The notes: generated from the sequence alone by a model not told the origin. Counted from the stretch's first letter, positions 12,160 to 23,484 are shown. The stretch: 64,000 bases of DNA from Liolophura sinensis (GCF_032854445.1 NC_088306.1:28803764-28867763), one strand, 5' to 3'. Program-made: numbers and translations.

Positions 12160-12389
12160 TTAAATCTTTACATGGCGGTATAGTAAGACTGATTCCGGGA
12201 CAGACGGATCATCTTCTAACTCTGCAAGTCTCGATCTCATGGTTTCAAGTACTTTGTCCCCCTGAAGTTCAGGTACAGTTTCCGCCTTAGAAGTTGTTTT
12301 GACCTGGCTCCCTCTTTGCCCTCATCGCCATTATCACTCGCCTCAGTGTTGTCTTTCCCCGCGGGCATCTCGATCACTGATGCCATCAT
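12160..12389 (-). pseudogene. Element A ORF1-like, acidic then coiled-coil (middle copy)
   Basis: Starts MMASVIEMPAGKDNTEASDN at 12,389. After one frameshift near 12,310 it continues ETVPELQGDKVLETMRSRLA to a stop at 12,160. The right copy has a homologous frame starting MASLTEEL at 26,044 and containing VRSRLAELEVN. Conservation of the start, the ETVPEL stretch and the heptad-like part argues that a real small protein was once encoded. ORF1 proteins of LINEs are often acidic or coiled-coil, so ORF1 is a reasonable but unproven role. Confidence 0.45.
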
Positions 12390-13805
12390 TTGTATGTCTA
12401 TTGCGTAAAGTCTCTTGCCGGTAAAAACATGCGTAGTTCAGCTGCCTGGTACCCCCTTTGGTATGCGGCCTGATTGCCGAAGCTTAACCCTATGTCTCCG
12501 TATCCGAGCTCAACGACCGAAGGTTAAATTTAGAAAGATACATCAACTCTAAAAGGGGTAGGTCTGGCCTTATCTCCCAGCATTAAATTTGCAAAGATAC
12601 AAGCACCGGAAGAAAGTAGGATCTGGCCGTATCTGAAAAATCCCCAGTATAACATTTACTTGGTAGACAGCTAGGCTTTATGTCTCAAAGGAATGTATCT
12701 CGAAGGGACACTCTCAGTCCGTCTTAAATCCAAAGTGATCCTCTAATAAACCCGTGTGGTATTGCCGAAGTAAAGGGACTGGGGAGGCTGTCACACAAGC
12801 CCTACCAGACAAACCAAGAAGAGACAAATGGGGGTACATACATATCCAATCGTCTTCTGTAACACACTACAGTTTTGAACATTATTGTATGTGTGCCTGT
12901 TTGCTGACGCTCTCCACTTTTAGAGGTACTTTTATCAACCCATCATCAAACACAGAATACAGCTACACCTGTGGAACTGTTGACTTTAAATGTTAAATCC
13001 GGTTCCCGGAGCTATCCACAGTATGAGTGTGGCTAAACTATCCACCGTGACGTTATTTTTTATCTTTCGAGTGTCTTTAAATTGCATAAGACAATGTGTT
13101 GTTTGTTGTTTCATTGTGCAAAGTTCCTTAAGCCTTGCACACATGCTTCTCAAAGTGGTTTTTTTTATCCCCTGATATACATTCAGCAATGCTATCATTT
13201 TGTTCATTTAGCCAAATGGTTCTTCATAAAGCGGATTGTTTATATTTCACACATGTTTCAAGCCGGGAAATAACGGCAATTGTTTTAAATATATAACGGT
13301 AATTGTTGTCAAAGACGTCACGTACAAGTTTATAAGAAACAAGGAAAACTACTCGTGCTGACAAAACGCGCAGTTGTGTAGTTAAGATTACTCTTGCATA
13401 TTATACATGTATGTGAATCTAATACATTATTTTCCCGCTAAGTGACGTGCTATTGTGTCATTCCCTTTTTCTCTCTTACAGATTTTTACCACGCGCATCA
13501 TGCATCCTTAATGCGCCCATCAGTATGTATACACATCTGGAAACTACTTGGATATGTAAATACAACATGGATCTCTATTCTGGAGTGTTGGTGTTTCTCT
13601 TGATGACAGATGAGGAGTCAAGGGGTTAGCTAACTGTTATCCACCTCGTGGAGAGGGAGTATACACGGAGTGAACGAGTCCCCTCATAAGGAAGACATGT
13701 AAAACCACCTATGCAAGGAAACCAAACGGTGACAGAAGTAAGCCAATGTGCTCTAATTACACGTTTTAAAGCTGCCCAGGACAGCATGTTAAACATTGGA
13801 TGTCG

Positions 13806-13856
13806 TGGTCTGGAGGAAATCACGTTCTCGTGGTCTGGGGGAAGTCACATTCAAGC
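13806..13856 (-). repeat. 26-bp minisatellite, contracted (about two units)
   Basis: The same unit as at 468-712, read on the opposite strand, but only about two units. It shows strong copy-number difference between dispersed copies of one element. Confidence 0.75.
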
Positions 13857-13931
13857 ACTTCTAGGCCTCAGCAAATGCCTTAAACTTTTCTCCCATGTAA
13901 AGAATAACTGAGGGTATAGTCATACGTCATA

Positions 13932-13947
13932 AGTCATACGTATGACT
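13932..13947. repeat. Perfect 16-bp palindrome
   Basis: agtcatacgtatgact is its own reverse complement. It is flanked by further 'gtcataagtcat' copies (13,918-13,965), giving a small nested palindrome cluster that is absent from the left copy. Confidence 0.8.
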
Positions 13948-14124
13948 AGTCATAAGTCATTAGTTAGGTATACATTTTATAAATGCGGGTCTGGTCTTTC
14001 AGACACCTGAAGATTTCAGTGTTCGCCACTAGATGTCGTTACTGGTCGCAAATGATTACAAGAACATTGGAATAACTTTAGAGTGTAGGCAATTGCGGAT
14101 AGAGTCGCAGAATATGTGAACACT

Positions 14125-14230
14125 TTGATACCTATTGGTCATGGTCCATTTGGTTGACGACTGGCATACGAATGACTGTTTCGCGGCATCGATTCGCGAT
14201 GTGTCATGTGCACTAGCTGGAGACCGAAAG
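14125..14230 (+). repeat. Block B core motif, copy 5
   Basis: Forward copy of the ~45-bp motif, colinear with the reverse complement of 140-225. Absent from the right copy of element A. Confidence 0.65.
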
Positions 14231-14799
14231 CAACAGTAGTTACTCTCAGTTACTACCAGCTACTTTCAGTAAGTCTCATATCTTTTCTAGGTGGCACATG
14301 CACAACTAGAGAAATAGATTTTGCAAGTACCATCACACCATTTTGTTTTAAATAATTCTGTCTAAAGGATACATATAAATTGAGTATGAAACGTAAAATA
14401 TGGTATTAAGGAAAATAAAGAAAGGTATTCCAATAAAATAACGAGAAATTTTGCAATTTTTTTCTTTGTCCGTGGTCTGGAATATTCAGAACAGGCGTCA
14501 TCGATGAACATACTGGAAACGCGGGACCAGCTTACTATCTCAAGTCTGACTCTATACTACCCGTAAAGTTGCTTTGACACATTTCACCGTTAGCTTTGCC
14601 ACAACAAGGTGTTTTTATATCATATACATACAGTTAGAGCCCTAACTTTGGTAAATTGACAAGTTGCCAAATTTCACCGGCAAAACTTGTGACTGTTTGT
14701 CAACAAGTTTAAAAACAAATAAGCGTTTTACGCTGTCGTTGCTGATCTGGTTTTAATCTGAGTTCTGCAATCTTATGTCAGTAATTTTATTTCACGTCG

Positions 14800-16415
14800 C
14801 AAATAATGTGTACTCTCTAGCACATCCACTGTCCAAAGAATGTGTACTCACTAGGACATCCCCTGTCCAAAGAATGTATACTCACTAGCACATCCACTGT
14901 CCAAATAATGCATACTCACTAGTACATCCCCTATCCAAAAAAAGTGCACGCACTAGCATATCCCCTGTGCAAATAATCTGTACTCACTAGCACATCCCTC
15001 ATCCAAATAAAGTGCACGCACTAGCACATCCCCTGTGCAAATAATGTGTACTCACTAGCCCATCCACTGTTCAAATAATGTGTACTCACTAGCACATCCC
15101 TGTCCAATAATGTATACTCACTAGCATATCCACTGTCCAAAAAATGTGTACTCACTAGCACATCTACTGTCCAAATAATGTGTACACACTAGCACATCCA
15201 CTGTCTAAAAAATGTCTACCCACTGGCACATCTACTGTCCAAATTATATGTACTCACTAGCACATACACTGTCCAAATAATGTACACTCACTAACACATC
15301 CACTGTCCAAATAATGTGAACTGACTAGCACATCTACTGTCCAAATGATGTGTACGCACTAGCAAATCCACTGTCCAAATAATGTGTACTCACTAGCCCA
15401 TCCACTGTCAGATTAATGTGTACTCACTATTACATCCCTTGTCGAAAAAATGCATACTCACTAGCACATCCCCTATCCAAAAAAAGTGCACGCACTAGCA
15501 CATCCCCTGTGCAAAAAATAAATACTCACTAGCCCATCCACCGTCCAAATAATGTGTACTCACTAGGACATCCCCTGTCCAAATAATGTATACTCACTAG
15601 CACATTCACTATCCAAAATATGTGTACTCACCAGCACATCTACTGTCCAAAAAATGTGTACTCACTAGCACATCCACTGTCCAAATAATGTGTACCAACT
15701 AGCACAGCCACTATCCAAAGAATGTGTACTCACTAGCACATTCCCTGTCCAAATAATGTGTACTCACTAGCCCATCCACTGTCCAAATAATGTGTACTTA
15801 CTAGCCCATTCACTGTCCAAATAATGTGTATTCACTAGGGCATCCCCTGTCGAAATAATGCATACTCACTAGCACATCCCCTATCCAAATAAATTGCACG
15901 CACTAGCACATCCCCTGTGCAAATAATGTGTACTCACTAACCCATCCACTGTCCAAATAATGTGTACTCACTAGAACATCCCCGTCCAAATAATGTATAC
16001 TCACTAGCACATCCACTGTCCAAATAATGTGTACTCATTAGCACATCCACTGTCCAAATCATGTGTACTCACTAGCACATCTACTGTCCAAATAATGTGT
16101 ACTCACTAGCCTATCTACTGTTCAAATAATGTGTACTCACTAGCCTATCTACTCTCCAAATAATGTGTACTCCCTAGCACATCCACTGTCTAAATAATGT
16201 GTACTCAATAGCACATCCACTGTCCAAATAATGTGTACTCAGTAGCACATCTACTGTCCAAATAATGTGTACTCAATAGCACATCTACTGTCCAAATAAT
16301 GTGTACTCACTAGCACATCTACTGTCCAAATAATGTGTACTCACTAGCGCATCCACTGTCCAAATAATGTGTACTGACTAGCACATCCTCTGTCCAAATA
16401 ATGTGTAGCCACTAG
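14800..16415 (+). repeat. 34-bp satellite-like array, about 47 units
   Basis: Consensus unit: actcactagcacatccactg followed by tccaaataatgtgt. Units vary by substitutions and single-base gaps; variants such as 'gcacgcactagcacatcccctgtgc' recur within the array, suggesting a higher-order pattern. It begins directly at the 5' terminus of the middle copy of element A. Confidence 0.93.
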
Positions 16416-16944
16416 ACAGTGCTTGTACAGTCTTCTCACGATGTTTGGTGTGTATTATATGTGATGATGGAAGCAGTACCTGTTTAATATCATGTGAATA
16501 ACACCATATATAGACTGGTACAACTTCTCGTGTGTTTGTTGCTTTAACCACACCTCTGAATAGCTGAATAAGTCAATATTGCGTAAGGGAAATAATGGTT
16601 CCATATCAACTGACTGAAATCATCCATAGAGCATGTATATGCATGTTTGCTTCTTTTTAACGTCGTACTTAACAATTTCGTTAGCAGTCGTCAGATGTGT
16701 GTTCCATATGCTGTGTCTTGTGGCAAGGCGGCATCGTTACATACATCCTAAATGGCTTTTACAAAAGGTTACAACCTGAAAGATTTTCGATGCAGCTTTT
16801 TACTTCTTACAACAGGTATGGGAGTATATATAGAGATATGTAAAAGCGACTGATTTTTTTATTGTATGCTAAATGTAATGACAACATTTTGATTAATTCT
16901 TGGCCTGCGCCGTCTAGTAAATTACACTTAACATCACCGCACTT

Positions 16945-17155
16945 TTTTACTTAGTTCTGCTTGAGGAATCGTGTTAAATGGCTTGTAATTTCATACTGTT
17001 TTTGCATTTACATAAACAGTTAGAATAACACCCTGGCGGGAAAACTGACAAAAGGCGGTATTTGACTGGTTAGCGGTGAACACCTGCCAGCTGTCGTACT
17101 CAGTGCTCTGGATTGCTGTAATTCTGTTTAATGTATTTATTACTTTTAACACCTT
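16945..17155 (+). repeat. Dispersed ~210-bp repeat, copy 1
   Basis: Similar over about 210 bp to 49,665-49,875, including the block 'gggaaaactgacaaaagg' ~ 'gaggtaaactgacaagagg'. Its second half also resembles the terminal ~150 bp of element A (14,640-14,795 and 27,995-28,128). Confidence 0.5.
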
Positions 17156-17435
17156 ATTTGAGTATTTGTTTTACAATAGAAGCATGGGGATATTCTCCAG
17201 GTAGTAACGTAGCCGTGGTGTATGTTATGGCAACTGACTCCGCCTCGGACACACCAAGTAAAGCCACGTAGTCATTTGGAACGGTGACTTCCTTGGCTGA
17301 AGCCAGCGGCTCCAAATCACCTCTGGCAACATGCCAATTTTTTCTGTTCAGTTTCATAGGTTAGTCAGATTATACATCCTTAAAACTGAGCTTCCAATTT
17401 CAATGACCTAATTACGATGGGAAAAAAACCTAACT

Positions 17436-18183
17436 CATGAGTGGAGCGTCCATACCGTAGTTCGTCATACATTTGCACGTCATAAGTGGAGCGTCCATAC
17501 CTTATTTCGTCATACATTTGCACGTCATGGGTGAATTGTCATACACTTGCACGTGATCAGTGGAGTGTCCAGATCATATTTCGTCATACATTTGCACGTC
17601 GTGAGTGAAGTGTCCAGATCGTATTTCGTCATACATTTGCACGTCATGAGTGGTGTCCAGATCGTATTTCGTCATACATTTGCACGTCATGAGTGAAGTG
17701 TCCAGATCGTATTTCGTCATACATTTGCACGTCATGAGTGGAGCGTCCAGATCATATTTCGTCATACATTTGCACGTCATGAGTGAAGTGTCCAGATCGT
17801 ATTTCGTCATACATTTGCACATCATGAGTGGAGCGTTTATATCGTATTTCGTCATACATTTGCACGTCATGAGTGGAGTGTCCAGATCGTATTTCGTCAT
17901 ACATTTTCACGTGATCAGTGGAGCGTCCAGATCGTATTTCGTCATACATTTGCACGTGATCAGTGGAGCGTCCAGATCGTATTTCGTCATATATCTGCAC
18001 GTCATGAGTATAGCATCCAGAATGTATTGCAACATACATTTGCACGTCATGAGTGAAGTGTCCAGATCGTATTTCGTCATATATCTGCACGTCATGAGTG
18101 AAGTGCCCTTGACGTATTTCGTCATACATTTGCACGTCATAAGTGGAGCGTCCATACAGTATTTCGTCATGCATTAGTACGTC
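17436..18183 (+). repeat. 45-bp minisatellite, about 16-17 units, open on both strands
   Basis: Unit: gtcatgagtggagcgtccag then atcgtatttcgtcatacatttgcac. The 45-bp period gives 15-residue repeats such as SRSYFVIHLHVMSEV on the plus strand and MYDEIRSGHSTHDVQ or MTKYDLDTPLMTCKC in two minus-strand frames. Simultaneous openness in several frames is expected for a stop-free unit and is not evidence of coding. Confidence 0.92.
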
Positions 18184-18449
18184 GTTTTTAACAGATATCA
18201 TTGCTTGGAAATCATTGCGAGTAAGATTTATGTTGGTAATGAGATAAAGGCTGAAGAATGAATGGATAATTTAATGAATTATTCAAATTATTAATGAATT
18301 ATGCTGAGTGAAAGGCAGATACAGGTATGCAATATTTCAGTCATTTCGCGACTTTATAGGCAATGAAAGGATTTCGATGCGATGTTAACTTCCAAGATTG
18401 CACCAAAAAACAGGACAGAAGAGCCAAACATCAGCTGAGTATCTTTAGT

Positions 18450-19572
18450 ATATAAAATGACGGCCAAAAGAAACTCCGTGAGTTAAATTTAACCAGCCTT
18501 TTCAGCAAAATAATGCCAATTTATTGTCGGGAAACATTGTAGCAAGAATATTCCCATGTGCGACAAGCGTCATATACGCCCACACGATTTTTATTTTGAG
18601 ACAACAAAAGTTGAAAGTCTATAAAAACTTTACACAGAGTGTGTTGGACTTCCACACTGACTAAAATCCACCAAGGTAATGCCTCGATTCACCCCAGAAC
18701 AACGCGAGAGGGCAACTCGAGCTGTATGGGGTCCGCCCTCATTGCAAGGACCTTCGGCTGCTCTCGTGTAATTGTATCAAACTTAATGCAACGTTACAGA
18801 CAGACAGGGCAAACATCGGACAGGCCAAAAACAGGTAGGCCTAGGGTAACTACGCCTACGAGAAGACGGATACATGCGCACCTTACACCTGAGGAACCTC
18901 TTTCTGACAGTGACGTTATCGTCAATCAGTGGTTTAGGTCACCTGGTCAGTCGGCAGAACGTGTCCAGGAGACTCGTGGCTCACGGAATTAGGGCCTATC
19001 GACCATTTAGAGGGCAGTTGTACCCGAACATCGTCGACAGAGCTAGCAACTGCCCCGGATAGCACAGTTGGTAGAGCGTCCACTTCGGGACCGGTACATC
19101 CAGGATCAATTCTTGATCGAGTCACATCTAGAACTTTAAAAGAGTAAGTTGTAACTTCCTCGCTTGGCGTTCAGCATGATGGGGATAGTGCAACGACTGG
19201 TTGACCCGTATCAGTATAATGGCTCGGGCGCGCGGCTTACTTGCCTTCGTCTCAGTGAAGCAGCACTAAATAAAAGAGCGGTGGAAATCCGTCCTGCAAC
19301 AAGGGAGGCACATTACACGTACATGCACCCTAATGATTCCTTCGTCGTCATATGAAAAATTGTTGAGTACGACGTTAAACCCCAAGCACTCACTCACTCG
19401 ACAGAGCTAGCGATGGGTTCGAATCTGGCAGCGACGTGATTGGCGACATGTTGTTTTCACATATGAAAGCCACGCTTCTGCCTCTTCTGAGCCGATGGCA
19501 GACAGCGAGTGTACCGTCGAAGACGCGAACGAACGGCCGCATTATGCGTCTAGGAGGTAGTACCGTTTGGTG
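18450..19572 (+). mobile_element. Tc1-like DNA transposon, broken
   Basis: The N-terminal transposase starts at 18,679 (MPRFTPEQRERATRA). It continues after a frameshift near 18,720 as TFGCSRVIVSNLMQRYRQTG, and after another near 18,865 as RTLHLRNLFLT and NVSRRLVAHGIRAYRPFRGQ. This is the paired-like helix-turn-helix region of Tc1 transposases. A SINE interrupts it at 19,048-19,397. Beyond the SINE the catalytic part resumes (CLF*ADGRQRVYRRR, then FGG) and stops at 19,572, where element A begins. A possible terminal repeat with 'ccaaaagaaactcc' lies near 18,460-18,480, and a TATA-like ctataaaaac at about 18,620. The C-terminal half is missing, so it cannot transpose itself. Confidence 0.8.
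19048..19397 (+). mobile_element. SINE-T, full length, inserted in Tc1
   Basis: A tRNA-like head (agcacagttggtagagcg as A-box region) leads to a body 'taacttcctcgcttggcg' and a tail 'gttgagtacgacgttaaacc' ending in (actc)n. It is flanked by the 13-bp duplication cgacagagctagc at 19,035-19,047 and 19,399-19,411. Other copies are at 36,335 and 46,482. Confidence 0.9.
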
Positions 19573-19969
19573 GCCAAACAACTTTTCTGCATACCTGGCC
19601 CAGGCTGTGAGAAAGAAGCCATAAACATCTTGACATAGGTTGACCGTCAAAATCTGGACCTTTGTATGCCGGCAGTTCGGAGGGGTGCCTAGCAATGCCA
19701 AGGGGACGTCACTCGCAGCCTCATCACCACCTATCTCATTGTGTCCTCTCGCCCAGAATTTCAAAGTTTCATCAGTAAATCTCACACCTGTCCAAAACTT
19801 AGGCAATTTCTAGCATTTTGAAACCAAGCATGCACCTGTACACCAAAAATTGCAGGCTGGCAGGAAAGAAAGATTTTACACTCTAAAATACACAGAATTA
19901 CATTTCCGAAAAACGGAAGTTGTAATGGCGGTCTGTGAACTAATGCAGTTGTTATTAAAATAAAAGCAC

Positions 19970-20190
19970 TTTAACCCCGTCTTTCCTACACCACTAAAAA
20001 TTGTTGACCGCTTCACGTTGTATGATTCCGTCATATTTTCGTGTTTTATATACTTTCTAAGCTCTTTGGTAATTTTTTATTAGAATTTGTCTTAAACGTC
20101 GTTCTGGGAATTGGCCTCCTGATTTTTGACCCTGAACGTCCATAAAAACTGACGGCGGGTATACGAATGGATGTTCGGTCGCATAGATTC
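19970..20190 (+). repeat. Block B, copy 6 (diverged)
   Basis: Inverted counterpart of 4,535-4,740, ending in gtatacgaatggatgttcgg. It lies 3' of the RNase H relic on the minus strand. Confidence 0.65.
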
Positions 20191-20429
20191 AGCATATTTT
20201 CTGGGATTAATATTATATTTGTCTTAGATATACTTCACTGTAATATTACTTACATGGTTGTCAGTGAGTGAATATGAATATTTGGTGTTTTCCAAGCGCA
20301 AACAAAGATGGTGCACACAACATTGTAATACATCAAAAGAATTTACTTCATATGGCTGTTAACCTAAAAGAACAAAGACAATCAGTATCTTCTCGCGTTA
20401 AATAATAAAAAAAAACTCACTAAACACCT

Positions 20430-20540
20430 TACAACGTTGAACAATACATCGGTTACGTCGCAGATTTCACATCGTCCTGTAGGATGTTCATTTATTCTGA
20501 TAAGGCGCCGGTTTGATGCTAGAACGCACGATATTAATCT
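20430..20540 (-). pseudogene. C-terminal CxxC relic of element A (right copy)
   Basis: Minus-strand translation RINEHPTGRCEICDVTDV followed by LFNVVRC. Counterpart of 4,065-4,200. Confidence 0.45.
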
Positions 20541-21186
20541 AAAAAAACATCATATCGTTGTGGAGCTACACTTACCAAACCGTTAAAAACAGGTGACTGA
20601 TGCCAAGAAGTCCATCACCTAAAAGTATGCAACTTCTCTATAGCTAGTCTCCACGGTACACATGTTACCTCATTTATAGACATATACGTATTATACACCC
20701 GGTGGTGAAATATGCCAACACCTTGGGTGGAAAATGTGACCTGAATCATGGAAAATCTAATTGTAAACGGCTGCTACAAGAACTGGCCCCACCTTGAAAC
20801 CAAAACCCCGTATTTAAAAACGACGATTTCTCTGATGATTGTTGGTATAAAGTTATAAAAAGAATGGCTTTTTTTTATTTTTAAGGAACCTAAAACAATT
20901 ATAATCAAAGAAATTGTTGTCCTTTTTCACAAAACTCTCCGATGTCGTAGTTTTTGAAGTCTTTTTCAACATAACCACGTTTGGCTCCCACCATGCATCA
21001 GCCGTTTCTCAAATGAAAGCTGCGCATTAGAGAGAAAAAAATACATGGCTGCACAGATACGGCAGATAATGTGTTAGAAATGGAAAAAAAACTGTAAAGT
21101 GCCGTGGAGATTAGCAATAGGGAGGTTGTATACTTCTATGTTTCGGTCTTCTGCTAATACTGAGAGAAGAATCGACCATCACCACT

Positions 21187-21723
21187 TTAACCCAGTGCAA
21201 CGTGCCAGAGTGTGTCAAAGTAGGATTTGGCTTTATCGAAGACCCTCTTGTAAGACAAAAAGTATGAAACTGAAATGTCATGGAATATCAGTGCTTGTTT
21301 ACCAGCCTTGTCTACATTCTCGTTTCCATTTAACCCGCCGTAAATCGGAACCCAGTTCAAACAAATGTCAATTCCCTGCGAATATAATGAATTGATAAGC
21401 AACTCCAACATAACAGGGGAAGCGGTTTTACCAAGAGAACTTCCAAATTGCCTCAAGAGCTGGTATACTGAATCACAGAAAATCAGTGCCCTCATCGGTC
21501 GATATTCCGGCAGAAAGCACACAGAACAGATGATTGCTAATAATTCACAAGTGATAACAGATGATTTATGGGATACCCTGAAGGATCTGTCAAGTTGAAT
21601 GTCTGTTACAGAATATCCCACACCTACCAGTCTCCGGCACTTTGGAGCATCTGAAAACACACTTGCAAAAGTAGACCAGCTATTATTCATTGAGTGGGTT
21701 TCCTCTATACTGGGTGTATACAT
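21187..21723 (-). pseudogene. RNase H domain relic of element A (right copy)
   Basis: 178 codons. The N-terminal part includes VITCELLAIICSV, matching the ELxAI motif that carries a catalytic Glu. CDSVYQLLRQ carries the next acidic residue. In the WVPGH-type segment (WVPIYGGLNGNENVDKAGKQ) the His is Tyr. The copy on the other side of the window has the opposite pattern, losing the Glu and keeping the His. The reverse transcriptase that should precede the domain is absent, so this is a fragment, not a gene. Confidence 0.65.
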
Positions 21724-22189
21724 CTCGCCCTGTAGGATTCATTCTACACCATGTGCGTTATGTGACGATTTTAATCAGCCTCACCAGTTATTACTACAAA
21801 AAGTAGTTACCAAGGTTATTACATCGAACGCCGTCACTCCAAGTTTTTTTTTAAGTTTTACAATGGGTATAATTCTCTTGTAAGTAAACAACGACAGATC
21901 GCCCAAGCTCTCTAGCGCTCTGTTTCATGATTGTGTCTAATTCCGCTTCACCCAAGGGTAGGGTCTTTATATTCGTTGTGTTGAATTAGATCGCCACGTT
22001 GAATATATGGACAGTAATAATAAACATCAGTTGTTAATAACAAAATACATATCTCGGTTGACTGCAATTAAAGCGCAACTGAGATACGTATTTTGATATT
22101 TGTTATCGACAAATGATATTTGACAGCTATTACACTGTCGTCCCTGCTCTGGTTTCACTTTCTATGCTGTTATTATATTATATTATGCT

Positions 22190-22440
22190 ACACGACTTGA
22201 ATAGAATTTCACTCAGTCGCCTGGAGCCTACCATGTGTTATTCCAAAGTTATTAAAAAACTGATGACTGCTTCTCTTTGCGTGATTCCGTCCTATTTTCG
22301 TATTTTATATACTTTCTTACTTCTTTCGTGGTTTGTGCTATACGTTGTTTTGAGGAATTGGCCTTGTGATTATTGACCTGGAACGTCCTTATTGGTTGAC
22401 GGCTAGTATACGAATGTCTGTTTAGACGCATACACACTTA
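22190..22440 (+). repeat. Block B, copy 7
   Basis: Near-identical inverted counterpart of 2,330-2,580. Ends in the motif with tatacgaatgtctgtt. Followed directly by the 20-bp minisatellite. Confidence 0.72.
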
Positions 22441-22548
22441 CATACTCACGTTAACCCTTACATACTCACGTTAACCCTTACATACTCACCTTAAGCCTTA
22501 TATACTCACGTAAACCCATACATACTCACGTATACCCTTACATCCATA
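22437..22548 (-). repeat. 20-bp minisatellite (right copy)
   Basis: Five to six units of ttacatactcacgttaaccc, the reverse complement of the array at 2,212-2,325. Confidence 0.85.
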
Positions 22549-22849
22549 TGGAAAACTGAGCATCTATGTTGGAAATGGGAAAGCCTAAATTTTTCAACAA
22601 ACCTAAATGTATTCATCCCACTCCTTGTACAAAAACTCATAACAAGAAAGTTGGGCCAAGTGAGACGCATGAGTACCATCTGATGCACTTAAGTGAAGGG
22701 CATATTTAAATGTTCTTGATTTGAGTCTAATTGAAAGGGCGTTTCACTTCATGCTGCTTGTAAACAACGTAATGAAGTGCCCCTAAACACAAAGGTCTCT
22801 ATACTATGTACTGTTCAGATACATGTTTAGTGACGATACTCTTAACAAC

Positions 22850-23484
22850 AGTAATTTAGTTTAGAACGGACATCGGCCCTATATAAGCTTCTCTTCCCCC
22901 TCCCATTCCACCCACCCACCTCCGAGAATACCCCGGATAGATACTGCTATAAATTATTACCTTTAAACATTTAACAGTAACCCAATTATTGTCTTTGTTT
23001 CTAGTATGGGACATATCCAGCAATACTCCTAATAATTAAATGCAGCGACATATTTAAGAGGACAGTTACCTAGCCAAATGGAAACCAGACACTTGCGAGA
23101 AAAAATCACACCTCACACTTACTGGGAAAAAGCTTAAAGCCCACTTCCCTCCCAAATCAAACAATGAATTAAGATTTTGCTAAAGGTATTTATGCGCCAG
23201 TTGAAAGCATTTGGGCGACATCCAGACTGTTTTGTCTTCTACAAACAGGCCACATTTAACTTTTGGATGCGGGAAGGTCATTTATCTTAAAATTGAATGA
23301 AAGGTATCATATCACACTGCCTTGTGGGGGGAGGAGGGGGGGGGGGTCTATTCTCGGTAGAAACAGACGGGGAAATTCTTTACCTACACGGACTGATAAG
23401 TTCTTCACAAATGATAGGTTCCTTACTCCCTAAACCCCTATTCATCATTTCCATTAGAGGACCCTGTCTCCATACTATGTCATA
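22850..23484. other. Element A interior, no coding seen
   Basis: This sequence is absent from the left copy. It has a g-run near 23,327-23,346. I see no recognisable domain here, although RT would be expected if the LINE model is right. Confidence 0.4.

Larger units (their letters stand above)
12160..14795 (-). mobile_element. Element A, middle copy (5' part, - strand)
   Basis: Homologous in the same orientation to about 25,910-28,128 (small indels aside), and inverted to 1-1,895. Both minus-strand copies stop being similar at the same point (14,795 and 28,128, at tcagtaattttatttcacg), so this is probably the element's 5' terminus. Compared with the right copy it contains an extra segment (about 13,800-14,270) with the minisatellite and block B motif. 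Its 3' extent is uncertain; the block B copy at 10,000-10,250 may belong to it. Confidence 0.65.

Noticed and set aside
14800-16415. Regular ~34-bp repeats could be taken for a CRISPR array
   Set aside because: Units abut head to tail with no unique spacers, no cas genes are present, and the window is an intron-bearing animal genome.
17436-18201. Long frames of 108-175 codons on both strands as real genes
   Set aside because: They are products of the stop-free 45-bp unit and overlap each other in several frames.
19390-19806. 138-codon minus-strand frame as a gene
   Set aside because: It crosses from element A into the Tc1 relic, and differences from the other arm are mostly amino-acid-changing.
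1-22850. Inverted duplication as an assembly artefact
   Set aside because: The arms differ by substitutions, indels, minisatellite unit number and a 3.7-kb deletion, and a third, different copy exists. An artefact would be near-perfect. Long-read confirmation was not available to me.
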